From JACVRW01 sp963821275 (lineage in GTDB: Bacteria; Actinomycetota; Thermoleophilia; Solirubrobacterales; Thermoleophilaceae), in the NCBI GenBank assembly GCA_963821275.1, contig CAWGDF010000014.1, positions 25,386-89,385 on the forward strand: a stretch of 64,000 bases of DNA. The letters are read 5' to 3'. The first letter of the stretch is position 1. Each line of letters begins with the position of its first letter. Positions 9,653-18,232 of the stretch are shown in pieces. The notes under the pieces were generated by a model. It did no database searches, was not told the origin of the DNA, and saw only the letters and a list, made by a program, of their open reading frames with translations. A program made the position numbers and the translations under genes.

Positions 9653-11909
9653 ATGAGACGGGATTGCCTCGCAAAGGCGGTCGCGGTCCTTCTCGACGGT
9701 TGCGGCCATCGGTGGTTCGGCCGGCACGGCCACGGCGTTCCCGCCGGGCCAGGGCCCGGGCGGTCCCGTTCTCGTGATCACTGACCCGGCGGACCCCGTC
9801 GGCCGCTACTACGCCGAGATCCTGACCGCGGAGGGCCTCAACGCCTTTGAGGTTGGGAACGTGAACCAGATCTCGGCCGCCACGCTGTCCGGCCACAGCG
9901 TGGTGGTCCTGGCTCGGACCGGATTGACCGCATCCCAGGCATCGACTCTCTCGAGCTGGGTGCAGGGCGGGGGCAACCTGATCGCGATGCGGCCGGGCGC
10001 CGCGCTGGCCCCGCTGGCCGGGCTCGGCAGCGACACCGGCGACCTGGACAACGGCTACATCAGGGTGAATACGACCTCCGGGCCGGGGGCAGGCATCACA
10101 GGCGACACGATGCAGTTCCACGACCGCGCGGACCGCTGGACGCTGGCCGGCGCCACCGAGGTCGCCGACCTCTACTCGAACGCGACCACGGCCACGACGA
10201 ACCCGGCCGTGACACTGCGCTCCGTGGGCGCGTCCGGGGGTCAGGTGGCCGCGTTTACCTACGACTTGGCCCGCTCCGTCGTGCAGACCCGCCAGGGCAA
10301 CCCCGCGTGGGCGGAACAGAAGCGCGATGGCGAGATTCAGCCAATCCGGTCAGACGATCTGTTCTTCCCGAACTGGGTGAATTTGGACAAGGTCGCTATC
10401 CCGCAAGCCGACGAGCAGCAGCGGCTGCTGGCGAACCTCGTCACGCAGATGAGCGCCGACCGTATGCCGATGCCGCGCTTCTGGTACTTCCCGCGCGGCG
10501 AGCGGGCCGTCGTGGTCATGACCGGGGACGACCACACGAGCGGCGGGACGGAGGCTCACTTCAACCGCTTCCTTCAGCTGAGCCCGCTCGGCTGCTCGGT
10601 CGCCGACTGGCAATGCGTGCGCTCAACCTCGTACGTCTACACGATCAACGACATGACGGACGCCCAAGTGGCGACCTACCAGGCGCAGGGCTTCGAAATA
10701 GCCCTCCACCTCGATACGGGCTGTTCCAACTACGACGAGGACACCCTGCGTGCCGACTGGCAGTCGCAGCGGCCCGTGTTCCTCGCGAGGTGGCCCAGCG
10801 TTGAGGCACCGCGGACAAATCGCACGCACTGCATCCCGTGGAGCGACTGGTCGAGCCAGCCGGTCGTCGAGGAAGAGTTCGGCGTTGGCCTCGACACCAA
10901 CTACTACTACTGGCCGCCGTCCTGGAATCTGGACCGGCCCGGAATGTTCACCGGTTCGGGCATCCCAATGCGTTTCGCCGATCCGCTCGGGTCACCGATC
11001 AACGTCTACCAAGCAACGACCCAGCTGGTGGACGAGGCGGGCATCGGGATTCCTGCGCCGGCGAACAACATCTCGGTGCACATCGCGGCGCTGCTGGACC
11101 GGGCGCTCGGATCGCAGGGCTACCACGGGGCGTTCACCGCCAACATGCACACCGACCGGGACCTATCGGGCGCCAACGCGATCGTCGACGCCGCGCAGGA
11201 CCGAGGCGTTCCCGTCATCTCGGCGGAGCAGTTGCTCGTCTGGACCGAGGGGCGCAACAACTCTTCCTTCGCGGGGCTCAATTTCGACGGCAGCCGCCTG
11301 CGCTTCACGCTCAACCAGGCCGGCGGCGCCCGCGGCCTCGAGGCCATGATCCCGGCTTCCTCTGGAGCTGGGCGGCCGGTGGGGCTGACACGCAACGGCG
11401 TGCCCGTCACCACCAGCTCACGCGTGGTCAAGGGCATCGAGTACCTGGTCTTCCCGGCCGCGTCCGGCAACTACGTCGCGACCTATCCGGGCGGCGGTGG
11501 GACAACGCCAGGGGGCGGGACCCCGCCGGCGGCGGGTGGAACCAACCCGCCGCCAGGTGGCGCGCCGGCGCTGGACCGGGTGGGCCCGCGCGTACGGGTG
11601 CGCCCGCGCCGGCTGCGCGCCACACGCCGCGGGAGGGTCAAGCTGCGCGTGAGCTGCCCCCGGAGCGAACGGTTCTGTCGCGTCGCTCTGAAGTTGCGGC
11701 GCGCCGGCGCCACGGTCGCACGCAGGAGGTTCCAGGTCGCCGGCGGCAACACCCGCCGGGTGTCACTGCGCCTGAAGCGAGGTGCGCGGCGCCGGCTGTC
11801 GCGCTCGGGCTCGCTGCGGGCCGTCGCCGTGGCGGCGGCACGGGACGCGGCCGGCAACCGGGCCACTACCAGGACACGCGTCCGTCTGCTGGCCCCGAGA
11901 AAGAGGTGA
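9653..11909 (+). CDS. Secreted protein with glutamine-amidotransferase-like and polysaccharide-deacetylase-like regions, basic C-terminal domain (one frameshift)
   Basis: The ATG at 9653 starts a signal peptide whose frame shifts by +1 near 9697: MRRDCLAKAVAVLL, then TVAAIGGSAGTATA before the mature start FPPGQG. No usable start exists in the downstream frame. The mature part begins with a Rossmann/GATase1-like region (GPVLVITDPADPVGRYYAEILTAEGL … VVLARTGLTASQ). A region with VVVMTGDDHTSGG and IALHLDTGC follows, which resembles the metal-site motifs of polysaccharide deacetylases. After a Pro/Gly linker comes the basic tail shared with its neighbours. It lies 1 base after the previous stop, so they form an operon. 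Probably acts on surface carbohydrate; substrate unknown. Confidence 0.72.
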
Positions 11910-11998
11910 TTGGGACGCAACCTTCCAACCATGGCGTCCGCCATGCGTTATGGCAGGAACGTCGCATCAACAACCACAAGTACGGGAGGAACTCGGCC

Positions 11999-13600
11999 TT
12001 GAAGGCACGATTCATTCGAAGATTGATCTTGACCGTGGCGGCCATGTCCGTGGCCGCCATCTGGGCAGGTGCCGCGACGGCGGTCGCTCAGACTCAGACA
12101 GACACTACGTTCAGTGGAGGGACGCCCGACGCGAACACTGAGGTGTTCGCGGGGGACCTGGCGCTCAACCCTGACTTCGACGTTTCCGAGGAGTTCGACG
12201 GCGGGCCGGCGCTGCCCGTCGGCTGGGAGAGTGTGCCGTGGGGCGCGGGAGGAACCGCCACCGTCGCCGGCGGTGCGGTCACCGTTGACGGTGCGCGCGC
12301 CAACACGACGACGGGGCCCTACGCCTCAGGTCGGTCCCTGGACTTCGCCGCCACGTTCACGGCAGACCCGTTCCAGCACGTTGGCCTGGGGACCACGCTT
12401 GAGGGTCCGCCTTGGGCCATATTCAGCACGGGAGGCGGCGATCTCCCACTCGGGTTCTACGCTCGGAGCTGGGCCCCGGGCCCTGCTGGAGGCGTGGCGA
12501 TAAACACTCCACTCGCCATTGATCACACGGTCGAGCACGACTACGGCATCGAATGGACGCCAACCGAGGTTCGGTTCTTTGTTGATGGCGACTTGGTCGC
12601 CACGCATGCCAATTCGATAACCGCGCAGATGCGGCCCATCGCCAGCGACTTCAACGTGGGCGGCGGAAACCTCGACGTGGCCTTCCTGGACCTTTACTCC
12701 TATCCGGCCTCGGGCACATTCACGTCGCGTGTCTTCGACGCTGGCGACAGCCGCGCCACTTGGCGCAGCCTGATTCCGACGCTCGACACCCCGGCCGGGA
12801 CCGGCGTGTCCTTCGCCGTTCGCACGGGAAGCACCCCGACGCCGGACGCCTCGTGGACCGGCTTCCAGCCGGTGGGCTCCGGGGGCCAGCTCAGCGGGCC
12901 GCTGGGACGCCGGTATCTCCAGTACCGGGCGACGCTCACCACGACGGACAGCAGCGCGACCCCGTTCGTGGAGGACGTCACCCTCGGGTACCAGGTGGAC
13001 ACCGCGGGACCCACGACGACGATAAGCGGCCTGACGACCAGTGGCAGGACCGCCCGGCTCACGTTCACGAGCGAGGCCGGGGCCACCTTCCAGTGCAGCC
13101 TCGACAACGGGCCGTTCCAGGCCTGCACGAGCCCGAAGGAGTACTCGGGCCTCTCGCGCGGCTCCCACCGGGTCAGGGTGCGGGCGATCGACCAGTTCGG
13201 CAACGTGGGGCCGGCGGCGCAGAGGACGTTCACAATCGGCTCGACGTCGGGGCCGCCGCCACCGTCTCAGGACAACACAGCCCCGCGCGTCCGGCCCAGG
13301 CCGCGCTCGGTGGTCGTCTCGCAGCGGGGCCGGTTCAAGCTCCGGCTGAGGTGCCCGAGCACCGAGACGCGCTGCCACATCGCGCTGAGGGTGCGCTACA
13401 AGGGCCGGACGGCCGCCTTCAAGCGGGTCACCGTGGACGGCGGAGACCGCGAGCGGGTGACCCTGCGCCTCAGGCGCTATGCGCGGATCGCGCTCCGGAA
13501 CAAGGGACGCTTGAGGGTGCGGGCGTTCACCACCGCCCGCGACCCGGCCGGCAACCGCGCCACCACCCGAACCCGTCTGAAGCTCAGGCTACGGCGCTAG
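11999..13600 (+). CDS. Secreted lectin/glucanase-fold protein with Ig-like repeats and basic C-terminal domain
   Basis: 533 residues from TTG 11999, chosen because GGGAGGA lies eight bases upstream and the product then begins with a clean signal peptide (ARFIRRLILTVAAMSVAA … AVAQ). A concanavalin-A-like/GH16-like jelly roll follows (EEFDGGPALPVGW … VEHDYGIEWTPTEVRFFVDG). The catalytic ExDxE of true GH16 enzymes is not evident, so binding is likelier than hydrolysis. Next are a discoidin-like segment, a bacterial Ig-like domain (CSLDNGPFQACTSPKEY) and the same Arg-rich C-terminal domain as the two upstream genes. Third member of the surface-protein cluster; intact frame. Confidence 0.8.
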   Translation: MKARFIRRLILTVAAMSVAAIWAGAATAVAQTQTDTTFSGGTPDANTEVFAGDLALNPDFDVSEEFDGGPALPVGWESVPWGAGGTATVAGGAVTVDGARANTTTGPYASGRSLDFAATFTADPFQHVGLGTTLEGPPWAIFSTGGGDLPLGFYARSWAPGPAGGVAINTPLAIDHTVEHDYGIEWTPTEVRFFVDGDLVATHANSITAQMRPIASDFNVGGGNLDVAFLDLYSYPASGTFTSRVFDAGDSRATWRSLIPTLDTPAGTGVSFAVRTGSTPTPDASWTGFQPVGSGGQLSGPLGRRYLQYRATLTTTDSSATPFVEDVTLGYQVDTAGPTTTISGLTTSGRTARLTFTSEAGATFQCSLDNGPFQACTSPKEYSGLSRGSHRVRVRAIDQFGNVGPAAQRTFTIGSTSGPPPPSQDNTAPRVRPRPRSVVVSQRGRFKLRLRCPSTETRCHIALRVRYKGRTAAFKRVTVDGGDRERVTLRLRRYARIALRNKGRLRVRAFTTARDPAGNRATTRTRLKLRLRR

Positions 13601-13621
13601 GCGAACACCCGGCTGGTTGAG

Positions 13622-13654
13622 GACGCCGCGGCGGGCTTGTCCTGCCGCGGCGTC
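13622..13654. terminator. Bidirectional hairpin between convergent genes
   Basis: GACGCCGCGGC and GCCGCGGCGTC form a perfect 11-bp stem with an 11-base loop, midway between the end of the lectin-like gene (13600) and the end of tatC (13674). There is no long T run. The position suggests a shared terminator. Confidence 0.75.
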
Positions 13655-13673
13655 GTTCTGCGCGCCCCCGGCA

Positions 13674-14435
13674 CTAGCCGCGCTGCGGCACCTCGGTCAG
13701 CGCCTGGGCTGGCCGGCCGAGGGCTGTGGCGAGCCAGATGCTGAGTTCGTAGAGGGCTAGTAGGGGGATCATTTCGAGGATCAGGGTGAGTGGGTCGAGG
13801 GTGGGGAGCAGGGCGGCGAGGACGGCGATGATGACGATGGCGTAGCGGCGGTTTTTGCGTAGCTGGGCGGGGCTGGTGACGCCGAGCCGGCAGGCGGCCA
13901 GGATGGCGACGGGGATTTGGAAGCCGATGCCCATGGCCAGCATCAGCAGGGTGACGAACGAGTAGTAGTCGCGGGCCCGGACTTGGGTGTTGAATTCGTC
14001 GGCGTTGAAGTTGAGCAGGAAGTCCAGCGCCGGGGTGAGCACGACGAAGTAGCAGAACACCACGCCGGCGATGAACAGGACGGGGACCAGGGCCAGTAGT
14101 GGGGTGGCTACTTTGCGTTCGGTGGGGGAGAAGGCGGGCAGCACGAAGGCATAGAGCTGGTAGAGGATGATCGGCAGGCTGATCAACAGCGCGGCGTAGG
14201 CGGAGTTGACCAGTGTGGTGTAGAAGGCCTCGGCCGGGCCCAGGGTGATCGGCTCGATCCCGTCCGGCAAGGGCCGGTTGACGATCTCCAGCACCAGATG
14301 GTTCTTCCAGGCCGTCAGCGCCCAGGCGGCCCCAAAAGCCAGCCCACACACGATCAGCCGCGCCCGCAGCTCATCCAAATGCTCGACCACCGACAAACGG
14401 GCGTCGTGGCTGACGCGGCGAACCCAGCGTGACAC
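13674..14435 (-). CDS. tatC: Twin-arginine translocase subunit TatC
   Basis: 253 residues with the TatC N-terminal signature VVEHLDELRARL and six membrane helices, including GPAEAFYTTL and PALDFLLNFN around conserved loop residues. TatC recognises twin-arginine signal peptides and forms the export channel with TatA. It is the second gene of a tatA-tatC pair on the minus strand (9-base spacing). The operon is divergent from two exported ferritin-like proteins. A compact C-terminal tail follows the last helix. Confidence 0.96.
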   Translation of the reverse strand: MSRWVRRVSHDARLSVVEHLDELRARLIVCGLAFGAAWALTAWKNHLVLEIVNRPLPDGIEPITLGPAEAFYTTLVNSAYAALLISLPIILYQLYAFVLPAFSPTERKVATPLLALVPVLFIAGVVFCYFVVLTPALDFLLNFNADEFNTQVRARDYYSFVTLLMLAMGIGFQIPVAILAACRLGVTSPAQLRKNRRYAIVIIAVLAALLPTLDPLTLILEMIPLLALYELSIWLATALGRPAQALTEVPQRG

Positions 14436-14444
14436 GAGCCGCAG

Positions 14445-14639
14445 TTAGGACTTGCGCGCGGAGGTGGCCTCGCCGTCGGCGAGCTCCTCTGGACGCTGTT
14501 CCCGCCCCGTGATGGAGTCCTTGAACTCGCGCATCCCGCGACCCAGCGAGCGGCCGGCGTCCGGCAGGCGTTTGGGCCCGAGGATCAGCAGCGCGAGGGC
14601 CAGGACGATGATCAGTTCCATTGGTCCGATGCTTGGCAT
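14445..14639 (-). CDS. tatA: Twin-arginine translocase pore subunit TatA
   Basis: 64 residues: one membrane helix (MELIIVLALALLILGPKRLP) with the characteristic FGPK-like hinge (here LGPKRLPD), then an amphipathic helix (AGRSLGRGMREFKDSITG) and a charged tail. TatA oligomers form the protein-conducting pore of the Tat pathway. The gene lies directly upstream of tatC and has no separate tatB, as is common in Gram-positive bacteria. Confidence 0.95.
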   Translation of the reverse strand: MPSIGPMELIIVLALALLILGPKRLPDAGRSLGRGMREFKDSITGREQRPEELADGEATSARKS

Positions 14640-14801
14640 ACCGGTCCATTCGCCCGAAGCGGCCGCGGCGGATCACTCGGGCGGCGGAGTGATCCAATTC
14701 CCGCCGGAAACTGAATAAGGGGGCACAGCCGGCCGCGAGCCGGCGCCAGAACGAAACTCGAGAGCCGGCGAACCCTCACGCCGGCGGCTGGGAGAGCCCC
14801 C

Positions 14802-15488
14802 ATGGACAGCACCACCGAGCGGGAGACCCCGCACAGCGCGCTGCGCGAGCTCGCGCAGGACGACTCGTCGCGCAAGTCCTTCCTGAAGATGGTCGGCGGC
14901 GCCGGTGCCGCCTCCGCCTTCGCCGTCTTCATCGCGGCGTGCGGCGGAGACGAGGACGAGAGCACTGCCGCGAGCAGCCAGACCCCGGCGGAGAAGAAGA
15001 TGGCCGGGAAGGGCGACCTGGCGATCGTCCAGTACGCCCTCACTCTCGAGCACCTCGAAACCGACTTCTACAACGCGGTCCTCGACTCCGGCGTGGTGAA
15101 GAACCGGCAGCTCGGCGAGACAGCCAAGCTGATCCGCGACGCCGAGCAGGCCCACGTCGACACCCTGATGGGCGTCGTCAAGGACCTGGGCGGGACGCCC
15201 GAGCGGCCGAAGACCACCTTCGACGCCGTCCTCGAGGGCGGGGAGAAGAAGGTGCTCGAGACCGCAGCCGCGGTCGAGAACCTCGGCGCGGCGGCCTACC
15301 TGGGCCAGGCGCCCCGGATCCAGTCCAAGGAGATTTTGGCCGCGGCGCTGTCCATTCACAGCGTCGAAGCCCGCCACGCCTCCGCGCTCAACACCGTGGT
15401 GGGCAAGTCGATCGTCCCCGACGGCGCCTTCGCGAAGCCGGCCTCCATGGAGGAAGTGCTTCCGCAGGTCAAGCCGTTCCTGGCCTGA
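14802..15488 (+). CDS. Exported ferritin-like domain protein, probable lipoprotein
   Basis: 228 residues. The N-terminus SRKSFLKMVGGAGAAS is a Tat-like signal in which Arg-Lys replaces Arg-Arg, followed by a hydrophobic stretch ending in a lipobox (FIAAC), so the mature protein is probably lipid-anchored outside the cell. The mature part is a four-helix ferritin-like (Ferritin_2) domain with carboxylate/His motifs LEHLETDFYNAV, EQAH and SVEARHASAL. Metal binding or redox protection is likely; the exact function is unknown. It sits opposite tatAC and 22 bases ahead of a paralogue. Confidence 0.88.
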   Translation: MDSTTERETPHSALRELAQDDSSRKSFLKMVGGAGAASAFAVFIAACGGDEDESTAASSQTPAEKKMAGKGDLAIVQYALTLEHLETDFYNAVLDSGVVKNRQLGETAKLIRDAEQAHVDTLMGVVKDLGGTPERPKTTFDAVLEGGEKKVLETAAAVENLGAAAYLGQAPRIQSKEILAAALSIHSVEARHASALNTVVGKSIVPDGAFAKPASMEEVLPQVKPFLA

Positions 15489-15510
15489 GCACAGCAAAGG
15501 AGAACCCCCA

Positions 15511-16149
15511 ATGTCCCCACAGCACACACCCGCCCCGGAGCTGGCGGCCATCGACGTCAAGGGCGTGACCCGCCAGGCCTTCATGGTCCGCGGCGCCGTC
15601 GCGGCCGGCGCGGTCTACGGCCTCGGCGCGGTCGGGCCGTACGTCCGCGAGGCTCTCGCCCAAGAAGGTGGCGGCGACCTGGAGATCCTCAACTTCGCTC
15701 TTACTCTCGAGTACCTCGAGGCGGCGTTCTACCAGCAGGCGCTGGAGCGGGTGCCGGGGCTCGATGGCAGCGTCAGGGCGCTGGCCACGGAGATCCGCGA
15801 CAACGAGAACGAGCACGTAGCCGCGCTCACCGGGACGATCAAGCAGCTCGGGGGCAAGCCGGTCAAGGCGCCGGGCGTCGACTTCGGCAACGCCTTCGGC
15901 AGCCGGAAGAGCTTCCTCCAGCTGGCCGAGACCTTCGAGGACACCGGCGTTAGCGCCTACAACGGCGCGGCGCCGCAGATCATGTCCAAGGAGGTCCTCG
16001 GGGCCGCGGGCAGCATCGTCCAGGTCGAGGCGCGGCACGCCGCGGCGATCCGGGGCCTGAACGGCAAGCAGCCCGCCGAAGGCGCGTTCGACCAGGCCCT
16101 CGACGCGCAGGCGGTGCTCGACGCCGTGCAGCCTTTCGTCAAGTCATAG
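15511..16149 (+). CDS. Exported ferritin-like domain protein, paralogue
   Basis: 212 residues, paralogous to the upstream gene (LEYLEAAFYQQAL, NENEHVAAL, QVEARHAAAI). The signal region TRQAFMVRGAVAAGAVYGLG again has a Tat-like arrangement with Arg-Gln in place of Arg-Arg, and no lipobox, so a soluble secreted product is likely. A Shine-Dalgarno AAAGGAG lies just upstream of the ATG at 15511. The pair beside tatAC suggests folded, metal-loaded export through Tat. Confidence 0.88.
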   Translation: MSPQHTPAPELAAIDVKGVTRQAFMVRGAVAAGAVYGLGAVGPYVREALAQEGGGDLEILNFALTLEYLEAAFYQQALERVPGLDGSVRALATEIRDNENEHVAALTGTIKQLGGKPVKAPGVDFGNAFGSRKSFLQLAETFEDTGVSAYNGAAPQIMSKEVLGAAGSIVQVEARHAAAIRGLNGKQPAEGAFDQALDAQAVLDAVQPFVKS

Positions 16150-16193
16150 CTGGGCGCGCCTGCGCGCCAATCGAAGTCTGGCCCTGCTTCCTG

Positions 16194-16258
16194 CCCGCCC
16201 CGGCGGGTAGGTCGCTTTCGGAGGAGAAAGGAGCTCCGATCGCCAAGACGTTCAGGCG
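16194..16258 (+). promoter_or_regulatory. Structured leader with three hairpins (unassigned)
   Basis: In the 145-base gap before the next gene, three inverted repeats occur in a row: CCCGCC/GGCGGG (16194-16207), TCGGAG/CTCCGA (16218-16239) and CGCC/GGCG (16241-16258). They lie 36 bases or more ahead of the ATG at 16295. I could not match them to a known riboswitch consensus. Confidence 0.35.
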
Positions 16259-16294
16259 ACTAGGAGCGTTCCCGCCGCCCGTCACACTGGGGGC

Positions 16295-16534
16295 ATGCTC
16301 ACCCTCTTTGGAGCGGCGGCGGTCACTTTCATGATGCTGATGTACGCGCTCGAGCGGCGCGGCCGGGGCTTCATCTTTGCCTTCGGCTGCGGCTGCCTGC
16401 TGTCCAGTGCCTACGGTTTCCTGGCCGGCACGTGGCCGTTCGGCGTGGTCGAGCTGATCTGGGCAGCCGTGGCCTTCAACCGCTTCCGGACGACGCCGGC
16501 AGCAGGCAACTCTTGGCGCCCGGCACCGCGATAG
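16295..16534 (+). CDS. Small two-helix membrane protein
   Basis: 79 residues with two predicted membrane helices (MLTLFGAAAVTFMMLMYAL and CGCLLSSAYGFLAGTWPFGVVELIWAAVAF) separated by a basic loop ERRGRGFIF. The WPFGVVELIWAAVAFNRF ending is typical of small actinobacterial inner-membrane proteins of unknown function. It overlaps the start of the dimethylarginine hydrolase gene by 22 bases, so translation is probably coupled. Confidence 0.7.
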   Translation: MLTLFGAAAVTFMMLMYALERRGRGFIFAFGCGCLLSSAYGFLAGTWPFGVVELIWAAVAFNRFRTTPAAGNSWRPAPR

Positions 16535-17295
16535 TCCGACGCCCCAGCCCGCGGCTGGCCGAGGGAATCGTCACCCACGCGGAGCGGACGGCGGTGGACG
16601 CGGGCCGGGCGCTGAAGCAGTGGGAGGGCTACGTGAGCGCGATGCGCGACCACGGCTGGCGGATCGTCGAGGCGCCGCCCGCGGACGAGCATCCCGACGG
16701 CGCGTTCGTCGAGGACGCCGTGGCGGTGTTGCGCGGGATCGCGGTCCTGACCAGGCCGGGCGCGCAACAGCGACGCGGCGAGGTCGACTCGCTGGCCCCG
16801 ACGCTCGCCGGCCTGGGCCTGGAGCCGCGCCGCATCGGGGCGCCGGCCACGCTCGACGGAGGTGACGTCATGGCCGCCGGCGACACCGTCTACGTCGGCC
16901 TGACCGAGCGCACCAACGCCGAGGGTGCGCGGCAGCTGGGCGAGCTGCTCGAGCCCGCCGGGATGACGGTGGTGCCGGTGCCGCTCAGCCGGGTGCTTCA
17001 TCTCAAGTCGGCGGCCACCGTCCTCCCGGACGGCACGGTGATCGGCTATCCCGCGGCCCTCGACGACCTCTCGTTGTTCCCCCGCTTCCTGGCCGCCCCC
17101 GAGGAGGCCGGGGCTCATGTCGTCCGCCTGGGCAACGGCGCCGTGTTGATGGCAGCGGGCGCGCCGCGGACGGCGGAGCTGCTCGAGCGGCGCGGCCTCC
17201 GGCCGGTGATCGTGGACATCGGCGAGTTCGAGAAGCTCGAGGGCTGCGTCACCTGCCTGTCGGTGCGGGTGCGGCCGGCGCAGCAGGCGATCTAG
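16513..17295 (+). CDS. N(G),N(G)-dimethylarginine dimethylaminohydrolase
   Basis: 260 residues. The start at TTG 16513 gives the usual N-terminus (TAIVRRPSPRLAEGIVTH). The guanidino-modifying fold is supported by FVEDAVAV, GAPATLDGGDVM (substrate loop), the catalytic-His motif VLHLKSA and the C-terminal catalytic-Cys motif LEGCVTCLSVRV. DDAH hydrolyses methylated arginines to citrulline plus methylamines. With the downstream amidase it may form a small nitrogen-scavenging operon. Arginine deiminase-type relatives are the main alternative. Confidence 0.87.
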   Translation: MAPGTAIVRRPSPRLAEGIVTHAERTAVDAGRALKQWEGYVSAMRDHGWRIVEAPPADEHPDGAFVEDAVAVLRGIAVLTRPGAQQRRGEVDSLAPTLAGLGLEPRRIGAPATLDGGDVMAAGDTVYVGLTERTNAEGARQLGELLEPAGMTVVPVPLSRVLHLKSAATVLPDGTVIGYPAALDDLSLFPRFLAAPEEAGAHVVRLGNGAVLMAAGAPRTAELLERRGLRPVIVDIGEFEKLEGCVTCLSVRVRPAQQAI

Positions 17296-17365
17296 GGGCG
17301 GGGGTGGCGCGCCCGACGAGTGGTGCGGAACGGCGCCCAACCGGTAGCTTGAGCGGAGGCTTTCC

Positions 17366-18232
17366 GTGCAAGCGCTTCTCGCTCAGCTGAGCTGTCGGAT
17401 CGGAGACGTGGCGGGTAACACCGCTCGCGCGGTCGAGGCGCTGCGCTCCCACCCGCAGGCCGACATCGCGGTCTTCCCGGAGCTGTACCTGGGCGGCTAC
17501 ACCTACAGAAACCTGGAGGAGCTGGCCCGGCCCGCGGACTCGGCAGAGCTCGGTCGGATCGCCGCGGCGGCCGCCGAGGCACAGACCGCCGTGGTCATCG
17601 GCTTCGCCGAGCGCACGCCGCGGGGCCCGGCCAACTCGGTCGCGTGCTTCGACCGGGATGGCTCGGCCCGTGGGGTCTACCGCAAGACGCACCTCTTCGG
17701 GAGCGAGGCCGAGGCCGGGTTCGTCCCCGGCGAGGAGCTCGTGATCATCGAGCTCGCCGGCCGCCGTGTCGCCCCGCTGATCTGCTTCGACGTCGAGTTC
17801 CCCGAGCCGGCCCGCCGGCTCACGCTCGCCGGCGCCGACCTGCTGGTCACCGCGTCGGCCAACATGGAGCCCTACTACCTCGACCATGAGATCGGCACGG
17901 TGGCCCGGGCCCACGAGAACCGGCGCGCCCACCTCTACGCGAACATGGTCGGCGAGGGCGACGGGCTGGTGTTCGTCGGCGGGAGCCGGTCGATAGCGCC
18001 GTCGGGTGAGAGGCTGGCCGAGGCCGGCCAGCGGGACGAGGAGCTGCTGGTCGTCCCCGTGGCCGAGCCGTCCGGCTTCGACGAGCTGACCGACTACCCC
18101 AACCTCGTGCGACCCGTTCCGCCGGTGCGGGTGCTGGAGGCCGCGTGGGCGCCCGGCAGGGTTCGAACCCGCGACCTCCGCCTTCAGCCGGCGGCTCGCT
18201 CGAGGAACGTGAGGACCCCCGCCGTGTCGTAG
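17366..18232 (+). CDS. Carbon-nitrogen hydrolase (nitrilase superfamily)
   Basis: 288 residues with the Glu-Lys-Cys triad of the family: FPELYLGGY (Glu), YRKTHLF (Lys) and LICFDVEFPEPAR (Cys). It probably hydrolyses an amide of a small carbamoyl or omega-amido compound in the cytoplasm, and may act with the DDAH gene 70 bases upstream. GTG 17366 has GGAGG six bases upstream. The last 25 or so codons read through a tRNA-3'-end-like sequence into the convergent gene, so the natural C-terminus may have been replaced. Confidence 0.85.
   Translation: MQALLAQLSCRIGDVAGNTARAVEALRSHPQADIAVFPELYLGGYTYRNLEELARPADSAELGRIAAAAAEAQTAVVIGFAERTPRGPANSVACFDRDGSARGVYRKTHLFGSEAEAGFVPGEELVIIELAGRRVAPLICFDVEFPEPARRLTLAGADLLVTASANMEPYYLDHEIGTVARAHENRRAHLYANMVGEGDGLVFVGGSRSIAPSGERLAEAGQRDEELLVVPVAEPSGFDELTDYPNLVRPVPPVRVLEAAWAPGRVRTRDLRLQPAARSRNVRTPAVS
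18148..18190 (-). other. tRNA 3'-half-like sequence
   Basis: On the minus strand, GCGGG-TTCGAAC-CCTGC forms a canonical T-arm, followed by CGGGCGCC like an acceptor strand and preceded by GGCGGAGGTC like a variable region. No matching 5' acceptor or D-arm is found within 80 bases, so it is not a complete tRNA. It may be an attachment-site remnant or coincidence. Confidence 0.4.

Noticed and set aside
18148..18225. A complete tRNA gene on the minus strand
   Set aside because: The T-arm is good, but no pairing 5' acceptor strand or D-arm exists, and the candidate anticodon loop lacks the invariant T33.
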